64,000 nucleotides of DNA, from assembly GCA_008694505.1 (NCBI GenBank), contig VZDJ01000219.1:8163089-8227088 (forward strand), in the 5' to 3' direction. The stretch's first letter is position 1. Each line of letters begins with the position of its first letter. The notes under the pieces are model-generated. The model searched no databases, was not told where the DNA came from, and saw only the letters and a program-made list of their open reading frames with translations. The stretch comes from Cyanoderma ruficeps. Its lineage: Eukaryota > Chordata > Aves > Passeriformes > Timaliidae. The position numbers and the translations under genes were made by a program. Positions 23,045-35,195 of this stretch are shown here, piece after piece.

Positions 23045-25230
23045 GTATTGAAGAAAATCCCTCAGATAAGGGCTGCTATATTTGCTACACTGGTGAAGAT
23101 GAGGGAGGGTTTCCCTCTCCCTACAAATAGGGACTGAAGCAGCCCAAGTTTCCCAGAGTCAGAGTAGGTCACTGAGAACAGAAACAGACCCAGGCCCTGA
23201 TCCCTGCTATTGCAGCACACCACACACTCATCCTCTCATTGCCCTCTAACCCCAGCTTAAGAACTGTCTCCTTGTTGCTCCAATTACCTTTGCCCTGCCC
23301 TTGACTTTGGGAAGACAGCATTGATCCCTGGATTGCTGGAATGAAATCAAGATCCTGATGTGAAGGAAGCTGTCCTAGAAATAGAATGAAACTGGCACAT
23401 CAGCCAAGCAATGTGGAAGCATCCAACCACTTCTCCCACTACCCACGACCAGCTCAGCAGGGCAAAGTGCAGTGGGGCCAGGCAGCCCTGGGCAGCAAAA
23501 TTGGTTCCTTTCTTCTTTACGAAGGGAACAGTGAATGGGAATGTTCCATCCATAGTAAGCTCTGATCTTATCAAGGAGCCCAGGACCAAAAGAAGTTCAT
23601 CTGTGCCAGATCTGTTTTTCATGTACACCATTCTCAGTCCCATCTCTTGCATGTTCCTAACCCTGTGTGTGCTGCTCTAGCTGCCATACAATGATGGCAA
23701 CACTGCTGTCCTGGGTGCCTTACAGGCCTCCAGGACAACCACGGCCCAGATGTGGAGCCAGCCCAGATGTGGAGCCAGCCTGAATGTGCCAGAGCTCATT
23801 AGCAGAGGTACAACATCATTGGGATATGACAATACTGATGCCTTCACAGGACCATCCTGGCTCTGAGAGCAGCTCAGTAACTCCTGCTCACTGCTGAGAA
23901 TCTGCCCTGTATTAGTTCTGCTACTTGCAGAGTATCTTGTTGCAGTTCCCCGTGTTTATAGAAAGTTTAGGTTTCAATAACTGGGCAGACGACTTGAAGC
24001 AAATTTCACAACTAAAGGACTGTGGTAGGGCAAATTATTTATTTTCTTATTGCTTTCATTTCTGTTTGGAGATAACTCTCCTCTCAAGGCTAACGATGAG
24101 AGCACTGAGTCAGAACTTTATCATGGAAGCCATTTTGCATCCCTGACTACAGCATTTACTGTCAGTGCAAACTACAATGCTAAACCTGTGTAATAGCTCA
24201 GTGGTTGGCAGTACAGCATATCCACCTCCTCCTCCTTGACAGAAATATATAGTAACAGCGAGAAACACTGCAAATCAACCATAATATACTGAAACAGGAC
24301 TCACTTTACCAGGATTGGCACTTACTACAGGCTTTCTGCTCCATTTACATGGTACAAAAGACAACTGTGAAATGACTGGAAATGTAATATGGAAGAATAT
24401 AATTGGTTTTGCTGGAGATAGATGATCTTTTATGAAGAGTAACCATCAGAAACAAAGGTTGGATTGTCTTCTCAGTTTCACCAAGGTAAAGCAACCTGAT
24501 TATGAGGGCAGAGAATTCACCAGATATTTACTGTCCAGAGAGATTAGGCTGATATAAAGCAAATGTTTCAAGAGGTAAACTTTTTGGATGCTCCCACAGT
24601 CCTCGCCAGCCAGCTGGAATTTTGACATGCACATGTCTAACTGAGGTTCAGAATTCTTACAAAGCACCTGATTCTGATGAATTACTTGTGTTTTTCCAGC
24701 CAATAATTTCAGTGCTTATCACATATTGCTTTGTTGTTCAAACACAAATTTCTGCTGTCCTAAGTAGAGGAATTCTCTGAACATGTCATGTGAGGTCCAT
24801 TCCTAGCACCAAAACAAGGAACTTGGAGGTTCTAGGCAAACACCTCAATTTTTATTTTCTGATGTCATTTCAAAAAAGTCAGTTATGTGACAGTCCCCCA
24901 CCTTTGCAAGAATCCCAGGGTTACAGAGGACAGAGCCCAGACAGTCCCTGCCTGGCTGCCACACACCTGAAATATGTAGATAAGACACAGGGAAGAAAGT
25001 AATTTCCATGCAGTGAGACACTGAGCCCTTTGTTCTGGGGCTTGGAGAAGCTCTGCTCTGAGCCAGAGGTTCTCAACAAGGCAAGGAGAGTTACAGCAAA
25101 TAGTCAGGTCACCCCTCAGCCACTAGTTATAGACCAAGAAACACTTCACTGCCCATTCCACACACCCCACCCTGACCCCCCAAGAAAATTAGAGTCACAA
25201 CGAACCAGGTGAAGATTTGCTTCTTCTCCA
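23045..25230. other. Unique non-coding sequence with a small repeat
   Basis: No gene recognised. A perfect 17-bp tandem duplication (GCCCAGATGTGGAGCCA) lies at 23744-23760 and 23761-23777, with a decayed third copy after it. Near 24190 TAGCTCAGTGGTTGGCAGTA resembles a tRNA A-box head, but no B box follows. Confidence 0.5.
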
Positions 25231-25303
25231 GATGTGGGGGGGGTTTTGTGTGGGTTTTTTTGGTTTTGTTTCTGCGGGTTTTTTGTTTGTTTGTTTTTTC
25301 CCC
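25231..25303. repeat. G/T-rich low-complexity tract
   Basis: The + strand consists of G runs (G8 at 25236-25243, then GGG twice) separated by T-rich spacers, ending in TTTG repeats. It has some G-quadruplex potential, although the spacers are long. Confidence 0.85.
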
Positions 25304-28300
25304 ATAAGTTGTCTGTTCCTGTACCAGGACAAACCACCACAAACTACTATGAACTCCACCAAGAGAAAACTGTTATAAACAAAAGGAAGACCTGAATAGC
25401 TTAGAAGTTCAGAATATTAGGAAAGAAGCCACAAAAAAACCCTCTTTCTTATTTCAGGTGTAAAATGGGTCCTTTGTAAATGTGTCACATACTTCACAGC
25501 AGTGAGAGACAGCCCAGAGTGACAGGAGAGTGCAACAGACACAAAAGGTCAAGTACTTCCCAATCTCAGGATCAAACATCTTTCTTCATCTGCTCAACTT
25601 TTTGTATTTTCAGAGATGTCAGTACAGTACATGTTGAGCACTTCTGGAAAATCACTGGGTACCTGCCCCCCCAAGAGCTGCTCAGTATTTTCATAACTTC
25701 ACCCACTTCCCAAGTGATCGTTATTTTATAGGCACTGTATCAAAGTTCAAATAGAATGGTTGTGGGCAAGAAGCCAGGAGAAGCATGACAAAGAAAATTC
25801 CAATTGAATTAATTTGGCCATATGCCACTAAGCTTTACTGTATGCCCAAGTAACCCACAAACATTATCTGTGCTTAGTTTTACAGAAGATGATATGCACT
25901 CATAACAAAAAGTAAGCACGAGTCTCATGGCTTTCAGCTGTCCATGGAGAATGGGAGAACTTCATCCCATTTTTACCTTTCCTAGGACACAGACATGTTT
26001 TCCTGGCAGATGGTCACACAGAACTCACAGGAGCCTAGGAGCAAACTGTGGGGAAACAACCCACTTGATCTCACCCACTTCAGAGCTCACAGAAGTGAAA
26101 CACTAAGTGAAAACTCTCAGCACCCAATTAACCCAAGAACTGCTGTTTGCCCATGGATGAAGAGCTACACACGTAAGAGAGCTTCAGAAAGTACACAGTG
26201 CAGTAATGAGGGGAGAAATCCCCCTCAGACACACATTAGAACAGCTACACCCCCTTAGCTGCAAGGCCACTAAAGCTATAAAGCATCTGGAACAGGTGTA
26301 CAGGACTGGGGACAGTGCACAGCTGGCAGTGATTCATGGCTCCTCATCAGCCAAAAGGTGCTCCCCCTCCACCCCCAGCTGCTGGGAGGGAGATGGAGTG
26401 ACCCAGGTGAGGGAATGTTCATACCTGAAATAATTTTCCCAATTAATAACTCTCAGAAGCAAAATGTAACCCCTCTTTAGATCCAGCAACGTGGAGGGGG
26501 GGTTCACTGCAAAGGTGAACCTTCTGGGGTGTCTGTACCTGGCTGTCCTAGGCAGCAATTAGGACAGCTGAAACTGAGACACAGTGGCTGACCTGATTTC
26601 CAGCTTGATCTTTGGTATTTTATCGCCAGCAGTGCAGCAGCCTGAGCTGCAGGACAGCACAGACGAGGGGCAGTGATGAAACACTGAAGAATTGGAGCAG
26701 CCACACACATTCCCTTGGGAGATTTTCCTTCAGCCTCTATCAGACCAGACAAGATGTGAACGTGAATGAGTGTCCCATCAATACTACAGGTCTGTCTGGG
26801 AGCAGAGAATTCCTGGGAGAAAGAAGTTGATCTCTCTAGGAGAAGATTTCTTTTTTCAAACGACTTTTAAAGACCACATGACCCCTTTGTATTTTAAGAA
26901 CAACAGCTAAGCAATAATATTAATGCTTTGAATTTGAACTTCCCACCAGCAGTTCTAGCATGCTTGAGAAACACTCTAAGTGGCCTTTTCCAGAGCATCT
27001 GTAGGAATTAGTAGTGTAAATTACAGAATCTGTAATGCTCTAAAAGGAATTACACTCCTAATGTTAACTTCCTTCTCGTGGTGCTTGTGTGACTTTGGTG
27101 CAATCAGGGCCAGGGTTCTCAGTACTGGTAAAGCTGGGCCTAAAATTAGAAACACTGAATGACTCCATAAGAGGGAAGTGCTGGTGCATATGAGATGTGA
27201 TGCCCAGGGCTCCTCTTTAGGAAGTGCTGTCTTTCCCTGCCCCTCTCTGAGGGGTGACTCTGCTCTGTCTTCCCACTGCTGGAATAGCCAAAGCCTCTGT
27301 GGGGGTTTCTCAGCCACCACTTCAGCAGCCAGGCACAGAGCAATCCTAATTTATCACTGAATTTAGGGGCAGTGAGCTGCTGCCTTCCCTGTGCTCCTTA
27401 TTGTGACAACCACAGGTACAATCTTTGCTAGAAAAATGATTATTCACCACGTACCAGTGGCTCTGCTGGGTTAGGGCTCTGCATGGAGCTGGGAGCTCTG
27501 GTGGGAGCCAGACCTTTGCCAGGCTAATTTATATATTTTGTCAGCATGCTGGAAGGGAGCCTTTGGATGTATTTTCAGCTCATGTCAAAACACCACGCAT
27601 GTTTTTCTGATCCCAGCACTTACGTTCGAAAATGCTTTAAATCTGCTTTCATATTTGATATTTTTAAAGAAGGCATGTTTACATATACAGCACCATGGTG
27701 ACAGGAAAATAAAGTCAAGAAAAAAGTGCACCAGTGCATCAAACCCTGTTTAGAACACACTCTCAATTAACATATCTAAATTAATCAGCAGGATCCGGAT
27801 GTCTTGTCACTACCATTTCAATCAATAACAGGATAGGTAGAATGATAAACTCCCATTACAAATACCTTACAGATATTAAGGTCTCTGTCCAGTCCATCAG
27901 CGTCCACCATATAATTAACCTCAGAGAATGTGAATCAATCTTTTCCTCCAGAACATGTTCTCCAAGATCTTCCACCCATCATGAGCCCTCACCCTCTGAC
28001 CATGGTGTTACAACACAAACCAGAGCCCACGTGAGGTGGTGATTCTTTCTCATGACTTGCTGTTGAGAACACTGAGGTACCCCAGTGCACGTGAGTGGAG
28101 CTCCCAGTGCTCAAGGAACATGAACAACACCTCTACATTCATTTTATAACATGAACATTTGCAAAACATAAATAAATGTCCTTAAAATTTCCCAAGCATC
28201 TAAGCAAAAACTTACTTTCAAGACAGTGCTATTTTAAAACATGAGAAACACTGAAAAAAAAAGTAAAAATAATAAAATCAAAACACACTGCTCCACGAAG

Positions 28301-29190
28301 TACACTTTCATTGAGCCCTGCAAGCAAATTGACTGCACTTGCAGGCAATACTTTTTAAAGTCGGGTAACAGGATTGAAAATACAACAATCATCTTCCTCC
28401 CACTGCCATTTGGTATGGGAGTAGTAGACTACAGTTCTGCTACTACTTGGATCTTAGCTATTGAAGTCACAGCTCCTGAGGGCTGTAAAAAGTTGCTGCT
28501 GTCATATATAAATCAGTCTTCTTCATAAAAATGACATGGTTTGACATGTAGGGATAATATTATAAGGAAACTACCATGGAGGTTTCATGCTTGGATATGT
28601 TCAAAAAGATGTTTCTCTTTATCCCTGACCACAAATACTTATTGATGGTTTCTTGTCAGCTGTTTGAAAGCTTTAAAGAACTGCTGTCTCTGCTGGGGTC
28701 TGCTCCTTGGCTGAACTTTTCATTAACCTTTGATCACTCTTCTGAGCATTTTTTTAGCAAGCAACTGAAGAATTTCAAGTGCCGCAGTGAGTCCGTATGT
28801 GTGGGGGAGAAGAAGAGGAGGTGAAGATTTTTATAGATGTACATGTATATCTTGTACAAATACACACCCAAGTCCTTAACCCTGACAGGACTAGAGAAAA
28901 AACAAATGGTTACTTCTATTTTTAAAATTTTACAAAAACGTGAAAACGAAGAGGATTTATTGCCTCAGTTGAGTTACCTCTCTTCCAACATCTTCACCCC
29001 AGGGAAAAGGACAGGAATCGTTTAAAGAAATTTGATTTAGCAGATGCAACTGGTGATGCAAATCTAATTAACCCAGCTCTTCTCTGCTGAGAAGATGAGC
29101 ACTGGCAAGGCTGCTTCTCTTCCCAAACTCTCAGGTTTGCATAGAGCTAAACTTCCATACATTCTTAAATAGCACCCAGCTACACATCAG
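25304..29190. other. Unique non-coding sequence
   Basis: No gene recognised. A small perfect palindrome (GGTTCAC and GTGAACC, 26501-26507 and 26515-26521) resembles inverted nuclear-receptor half sites. A 28-nt block at 26379-26406 lies between an acceptor-like tract and CAG|GTGAGG, probably by chance. Stretches 26840-27050 and 27570-27860 and most of 28.1-28.8 kb are AT-rich. An octamer ATGCAAAT is at 29056-29063. Confidence 0.45.
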
Positions 29191-29198
29191 TGTGGAAA

Positions 29199-29414
29199 CG
29201 ACGGGCGAGGCTCCTGTTCCCTCCCGGAGGACTCGGTGTGCCCTGTGCTGCCAGCTGGTTGGCAAGGCTGGCCCCAAGCTTGGCAGCAGCACAAAACCCC
29301 TTCGGGGGGGTCAGCACGTGTGTCACAGAGCTGCAGCTTGTTGGCATTGTCCCCGAAACATCGAACACGGGTTCATTCATTAGGTGGAACAGCTCATTAG
29401 TGCGCTCTGGATGC
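29199..29414. promoter_or_regulatory. Local CpG cluster
   Basis: I count 12 CpG dinucleotides in about 216 bp (including ACGACGGGCGAGG at 29198-29210), in a window where CpG is otherwise scarce. It is unique sequence and contains no recognised repeat. Such clusters mark hypomethylated regulatory elements or small promoters, but it is well short of a typical CpG island and no initiator or TATA box was identified. Confidence 0.35.
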
Positions 29415-30019
29415 GGACACCCATTGTGACACATTTCAGCTTTTGTTCTGCTCCTTTCCAAGTTTACCTTAAAGCATTTTCTCCAAAACAAACACACATT
29501 TGCTCACAGAGGTGCTTTTTTTTGCATTTAAGTACCTTCCTGGGATATCACAGCATTTACCGAGCCCTCCACCAGTCATTTTTAGCATCCCTTTTCCTCC
29601 TGACAACCAGCACATCAAACAGCTTGCAAATTTTCACTAGCCGAAAGTGCAGGGTTGTCTTGCAAGCTGGCAGCTGCACCGAATTTTCAGGAATATGTAG
29701 CAGCTGTGGCCATGACTCTTCCCACTCCCCCCTGTTTTTGCCAAGGCAGGTTAATTGCTTCTTCATGCAAGCTGTCACCCTGGTTCCAGAAATGCCATTG
29801 GATTTGGTGCATGCTGGGGGCTGTAGTCTTTTGGGAGGTTTGTGTCTGCAAGGAGGATCCAAGACTGCAGTGCAGCTTTGGAGACTCACCCTGGATTGTG
29901 TTTTAGATAGAAATCTTCATTTGTATCTACGAGTTCGGGGTTGTAATGAATTTAAAATGCCTGAAAATAAATATGGCTCTTCTTTTCACAGCAACTCCAC
30001 TGTTTCCAAAGAGGATTAA
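29384..30019 (+). other. Longest open frame (211 codons), coding status doubtful
   Basis: The frame starts with ATG at 29384, at the 3' edge of the CpG cluster, and ends in TAA at 30017-30019. The product is rich in Cys, Ser and Leu, has no recognisable domain, no clear signal peptide and no repeats. A frame of this length is only slightly longer than expected by chance in 64 kb over six frames. Its latter part merges into AT-rich sequence (29880-30180) resembling non-coding regulatory DNA. It is most likely not a gene. Confidence 0.1.
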
Positions 30020-31014
30020 ATAAATAACAGTGTGCTGCTTAATCATAGCAAAATGGGGAAGATGAATTGATTTGAGGATTTAAGGGCGTTAATTTTGTTT
30101 GGGGAAATGCCTAAAGACAGTGCCATTAAAGATAAATAAATGGCTCTGGTCTCTAGCTGGCTGCTGGAGAATTGTATAAAGGTTTCAGGTCAGGTTTTTC
30201 ACTGCTTGCAGGCTTTGCTTTGGGAAGTGTCTGTAAGCAGCAGAAACAGCCTTTAGCTGTGTCTGAAGACGTGATTACAAGGACACACTCCCCGTCTCCA
30301 TGGCAGGGGTCAGTGCCCCCCTCTGATGCGCTGAGACGTGTTTTCAGAGCTCTGAGTTTAATCCGCAAGGAATTCATGGGGACCCCCCTGCACTCCCCTT
30401 CCCAAGGTACACGTGAGGGGCTGGAAACTGTACGTGTGGGCAGAAGCAGGTCAGGAAGGTGGGAATGTCTTAGATTGGCTCGGCTGCAAGAGAAAATGCT
30501 TGAATAGCTGTACCCAGAGCTTCCTTCAGATGGGAAAAAGGCTCTGTTTTAATGATGTATTTGATATGAAAGGGCACGGTGCTTCAGTGCATAGCTTGCA
30601 ATAAGAGGAAAGCAGATATGACAGCTGAGGCTTCACAATGTTAGAAACAGGCCTTTCAGACTCTAAGACAAGAAAAACAAACACTGAAGGACAAATTTAT
30701 GGTTGGAATAATAGACTGGTGGGTTTGGGGGGACAGGCTTGAAATAAGCTTCCCTTGACAGCTTCTATATTTGTCTCACGCTGCCTACTTTCCATGCAGC
30801 ATCCCCGCCCCCACAAACTCCTCAGCTCTAGGTAGAGCTGGAGGTTTAACTAATTCCTCAAAGCACAGCTAAATTGTCTTGGGAATTATCACTGCAAGTG
30901 CTGCAGAGCAGGAGACACCACTTCAGTTAGAGCCTGGCTTTGCTGGGCTGGTAAGAAGGGCTTATGCGGTGCTCAAGGTGTTAAGGGCCAGCAAAATATT
31001 TTTTGGCCACTGAC
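30020..31014. other. Unique sequence with scattered CpGs
   Basis: No gene seen. CpGs are somewhat frequent between about 30270 and 30590 (for example GATGCGCTGAGACGTG near 30325 and ACACGTGAGG near 30410). No coding block has flanking splice signals. Confidence 0.4.
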
Positions 31015-31030
31015 AAAAAAAAAAAAAAAA
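31015..31030. repeat. A16 homopolymer
   Basis: Sixteen consecutive A residues. No upstream sequence resembles a retroposed transcript. Confidence 0.95.
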
Positions 31031-31105
31031 TCCAGCTTGTATTCAGGGAGGGAATCATTGAAATGGGAAACCACTTTAAGAATCTGAGCCAGGATACTGT
31101 TGCCT

Positions 31106-31203
31106 ATATTTATATATGGGAGGGAAAGGAAGACATTTAATATATAAGTGTGTATATATATGTGTGTATATATATACACCCCCACACATATATATGTATA
31201 TTT
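31106..31203. repeat. TA/TG microsatellite with hairpin potential
   Basis: Interrupted TATA and TGTA runs. A perfect 13-bp inverted repeat (ATATATATGTGTG at 31154-31166 and its complement at 31183-31195) flanks 16 bp, giving potential for a hairpin or cruciform. Confidence 0.85.
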
Positions 31204-34200
31204 GGAGTTGTTTGGTTACTCAGGCAGTTTGACAGCCAGGCACAGCTTGGCATTTAAGAGCTAAGAAGGATGTGGAGAGATGGAAAAGGATTTGATGGCA
31301 ACAGAGGAAAATTCTTTCCCCTCTACCCTTCCTTGCCAGGCATTCTTCTCTTTCACAGGTTCTCCCAAACACATATCACATTGCATTTCCATTAACCCCA
31401 GAAATTAATTGGTGGTAGCTCTTTAGTAGCTCTAGTACACTCAATATTCTATTTATTTCGAGTATGCTTCTCTCTTCTTTTTATCCCCATGAATCCTGGG
31501 GACATTGTTAGTACTCAAAGTCACTTAACCTACCCAGTCCCACACTGGCCAGTCTTAGCCATTTAAGTGCCTTCTTAAACACATTAGAAGAAAATACATC
31601 ATTATAGGTTTCTTTTACTAAGCTCTTGATTTCTTCTCAATTTATTTTCTTTCCAAGAATTGTACATTTGCCTTTGCTTACCAAACCCTCAGCTTCAGGT
31701 TACTAAATCTAAAACTAATTGCTAAATGTTCTAAAATTGAACAGAACGTCATTCCAATCCTTTTACATACCAACAAATTCCTGGCATATTGTGGCCTTTT
31801 CACATAATGACAAGTTTAATTTCTAGAAACCCACACAAAGCTTTGCAAAGAAACTGTGTCATGTTCTACATTTTCACAAAGTTGAAGGGGTAGAAAAACT
31901 ACCAGGATGACTGCTGAATAAATGACTGTATAAATAAAGCAGTTCAAGCATGTGACACATTCAACTTTCAGTATCTCCTGGTATGCCATAGACAGATTGC
32001 CATTAATAATTCTATACTGTCTGGACCCACCATAAAATTTTTAGAGTTACCCATGCTCAGGTTTTTTTTGTTTCTACAAAACAAGATTTTCAGAGAGTAT
32101 GACCATATGGAAATATGTTACGGCTCTTGCAAAGACTCACACATTTTTTCAGGTACTGAGGCCTTGAACTGATTCTTATTTTTAGGAATGGGGCCTAAGT
32201 ATTTCAAGCTGTTTCTTTTGTCTAGCAGAGAGATCAGAATACAGTAGAAAAGGTCTAAAGATTTAAAAAAAAAAAAACAAACTCCACCACATTTGGAATT
32301 ACTGAATGTCCTTTACTGGACATCTTGGGGATCCAAAACCAGTGAGTTCCCTGTTCTTCCCGTTTTCACCCTTACCATTATAACTGTATTTTTCAGGAAT
32401 ACGCACTCACTGTATCCACCAAAATATTTTAGTAGAAGTGGCTATTTACAGCCAGGGGAATATATTTGGCTGCTCTTCCTGCTGCCCTGTCTGGTTTCCT
32501 CTGACTCCAGGGAGTCTGTCCACACTGTGTTGTCAGAGCAGAGTCAGTGTGGTGCATGGACAGCCAAACTACTGGAGGTTCACTTTAGTCCCCCTGCTTT
32601 CTAGGATTACCCACATGCCTGTGATGAGTTTTTCTGAACACCATGCTGCAGCCTCTGGCAGGAGGGAAAAGCCCAGGAACTGCTGGAGCACCAGTGCCCT
32701 TCAAGGATAGCACAGCTAGCAGAGATAATGCACACTCTATTATCTTCCCAAGTGAAGGACCGTATGTGCAAGGAATATTTTGCTTTTATGGTATTTAATT
32801 TGGGGTTTCACTCTTGCTGTGTGTGCTGCTCCCTTTTCATGTTAAAGGAGACGAGTCAGTGCAATGGGCTCTGCTGCCAGAGCTGAGGGCAGGGAGATCT
32901 AAGCTGGTGCTCCATTCCTGGGGGGCACAGCCATCCCCTGGGAACACTTCATCCATGTGCTGGGATGTCTCCCTGTGCCTGAGGACAGGTGGTGTCAGCT
33001 GTAATCTTTTTGGAAGGGTTTTCAGTGATGTCTTCCTTAAAACCAGTCAAGGATGTAAGCTTTTCAAGATGAAGCTTAGATACTTCAAAGGATTGATGAT
33101 ACAGGGCTATTTCAGTAGTCAGGAAACCCTGAAAATATCTTGCCTTTTTAAAAAACCTCTTTCTTACATAACTGCCATGCAAAAAAATATATCTGAACTT
33201 TTCAATAGCAGCAACCAAAAGCTAAAAGGAAGTGAGTGCATCAGCTCATCTGCTGTTGTGATAGGTAATTTTATATATTGGCTTGCTAAATAATAAAGTA
33301 AAATAAATTAGTTCCTATCAAAAGTTTCCTGAATGCATTCAGCTGGAGCTTATTGTTATTTATTCATCTGTTGGATTGCCTTTGTAAAAGCCAAAAGCTG
33401 CTTTGAGAGTGTATGTGACTGGAATAGTCTAAATGGAGAAGCCGTGAGTTGGGAAGGAAGCCAGCAAGTCATTAATTAAGGAGCTGTACAGTTTGCAGAC
33501 AGACTTTGTGCATTGTGAAAACTGCCTGAAAACCAGTGACTGAGCTGCCCCAGCTGCAGAGATGTCCCCACAGGGCTGTCCCCAGGTGAGCAGGGGTGGA
33601 TGTGCAGCTCCTGGTGCTCGAGGTGCAGGAGCAGCTCAGGTGAGGGCAGGGCTGCTGCCAGGCAGGAATGTCCTGTCCAGGGCTGCCCACAGATCCGTGT
33701 GCTCTCAGCATCATCCATCCCGGCCTGCAAGGCTGTGCAGGGCTCACGGGAGAGTCACACTGCAATGGAGCAGCTTTCTGCTTCCAGCTTGACACAGCTT
33801 TATCTCCCTGTAAGATACAGAGGGTTCTTTGCACCCAATCTATGCTGCCAAGTCTGCATTTCTGGCCACATCTAATGGCCACCACTGCAGAAATAGCTGG
33901 GAGGGAGATGGGGAAGCAAATGACACAGCAGCTGTACTTTAAAACTAAAACTATTTCAAATCTTCCAGGTCTTATTTCATGGTGTAACTTTCTGTCCTCT
34001 CTGAAAATCCTTGTGTAATGGAGTCAGGAGACGTGCCTGGCTAGCACAACTGGCCTTTTCTGTGTCACTACACTCGTAACCCTTCTGACTGCAGTATCAA
34101 ACTGTGGTGGATGCCATTTCAATTGCAACAGAATTATGTATTTAAATTATTCTTTATTTTTCTCATTTGAAATATGTACAGTTAGCCAATTTGCATTTGA

Positions 34201-34840
34201 AAATGATGGAGAGGAAGATTCACTGGAGAACAACAGCTGCTCAAACAAATGAAAAGCATTTTCTTCTTTTATTTATCCTGGAACAGTGAGTGTGGATACA
34301 GCATCTGGTCCTCCACGAGGTCTTTGCTTCTTGCCCAATTTCCAGCTGGAATGTCTGAGAGTCAGTGTGATCTGCTGACCTTCCTCAAGGTCTCCAGCGA
34401 TGCCACCCAAAACAGAACAAAGCATCATAGCTGGATGCCTTTCATGCTAATCCCTGAATCAATAGGTTTCCAAGATCATTATTGGGCTTTCATGCACTGC
34501 CAAAAGATTGTGTTCCAGCAGTTCTCTCATTCTCTGTGTTGTGTATCCTTTGGAGCATTCTACATGATAAATCATTTTAACTCTCATTGTATGTTGCACT
34601 CCCCTTGTGTAATAATCAGAAACGTGGGAAATCATTCCTTCATATCTTCCCAAACAAAGACTGGAAATGTTGAAGATAAAGGAAGATGGAAGAAGAAGTT
34701 GCAGCTCAAATCCTTTTGAGTCCTTGAAATGGATCAGAGTGTTCGGAGGGTGCTACCATGGCCCCACCTGCTGCCACATTCCTGTCAGGAAAAGCCAGCT
34801 TTCTTTGGTTGCCCAACAGAAAGGCACCTGAATGACAACC
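31204..34840. other. Unique sequence; AT-rich blocks at 33240-33480 and 34100-34250
   Basis: No gene recognised. An A13 run is at 32265-32277. The block 33240-33480 is AT-rich with many TAAT/ATTA cores (for example CATTAATTAAGG near 33470). Around 34140-34240 there is a perfect octamer ATTTGCAT at 34189-34196. Both are possible regulatory elements, inferred from composition only. Confidence 0.4.
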
Positions 34841-35195
34841 TCCCACGGCTGGGATATTTATTTTATGTTAAAAAAACCCAAAGACATGCCAGAACTTCAG
34901 CATCCTACAGGCGAGGAGTGTGATGCAAATCCTCATCTGTTCCCGGGCTGGGTAAATCCTCCACGGCTGAACCTGCACCCTTGGGGCGGTGACTCCTGGC
35001 AAAAGACCCGTGGGAGGCACAATCCCATTGTCTCCCGGGACATCAGCGAAAACAAACTGCCTGTTATTGTGTGCGGGAACAAAGTGCGGCAGAGCAGCAG
35101 GCACCTTTGTCTTCTAATTAGCACCGATGGCTAAAGCTCTTTAGAGAAGGGACTTTCCCACTGTGCGTTTGCACAGAGGGAGCTGATCCGATGAG
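34841..35195. promoter_or_regulatory. Local CpG cluster
   Basis: About 13 CpGs lie in about 350 bp of unique sequence, including CCCGGG twice and TGTGCGGGAACAAAGTGCGG near 35070. An octamer ATGCAAAT is at 34923-34930 and CTAATTAGC near 35113. A mix of CpGs and homeodomain or POU motifs suggests an enhancer-like or small promoter element. There is no evidence of transcription from the sequence alone. Confidence 0.35.

Noticed and set aside
24180..24240. tRNA-like A box (TAGCTCAGTGGTTGGC)
   Set aside because: No B box, no anticodon arm and no cloverleaf can be formed; at most a SINE head remnant.
26379..26406. 28-nt block between an acceptor tract and CAG|GTGAGG
   Set aside because: Very short, no branch point found, and surrounding sequence is generic pyrimidine-rich unique DNA.
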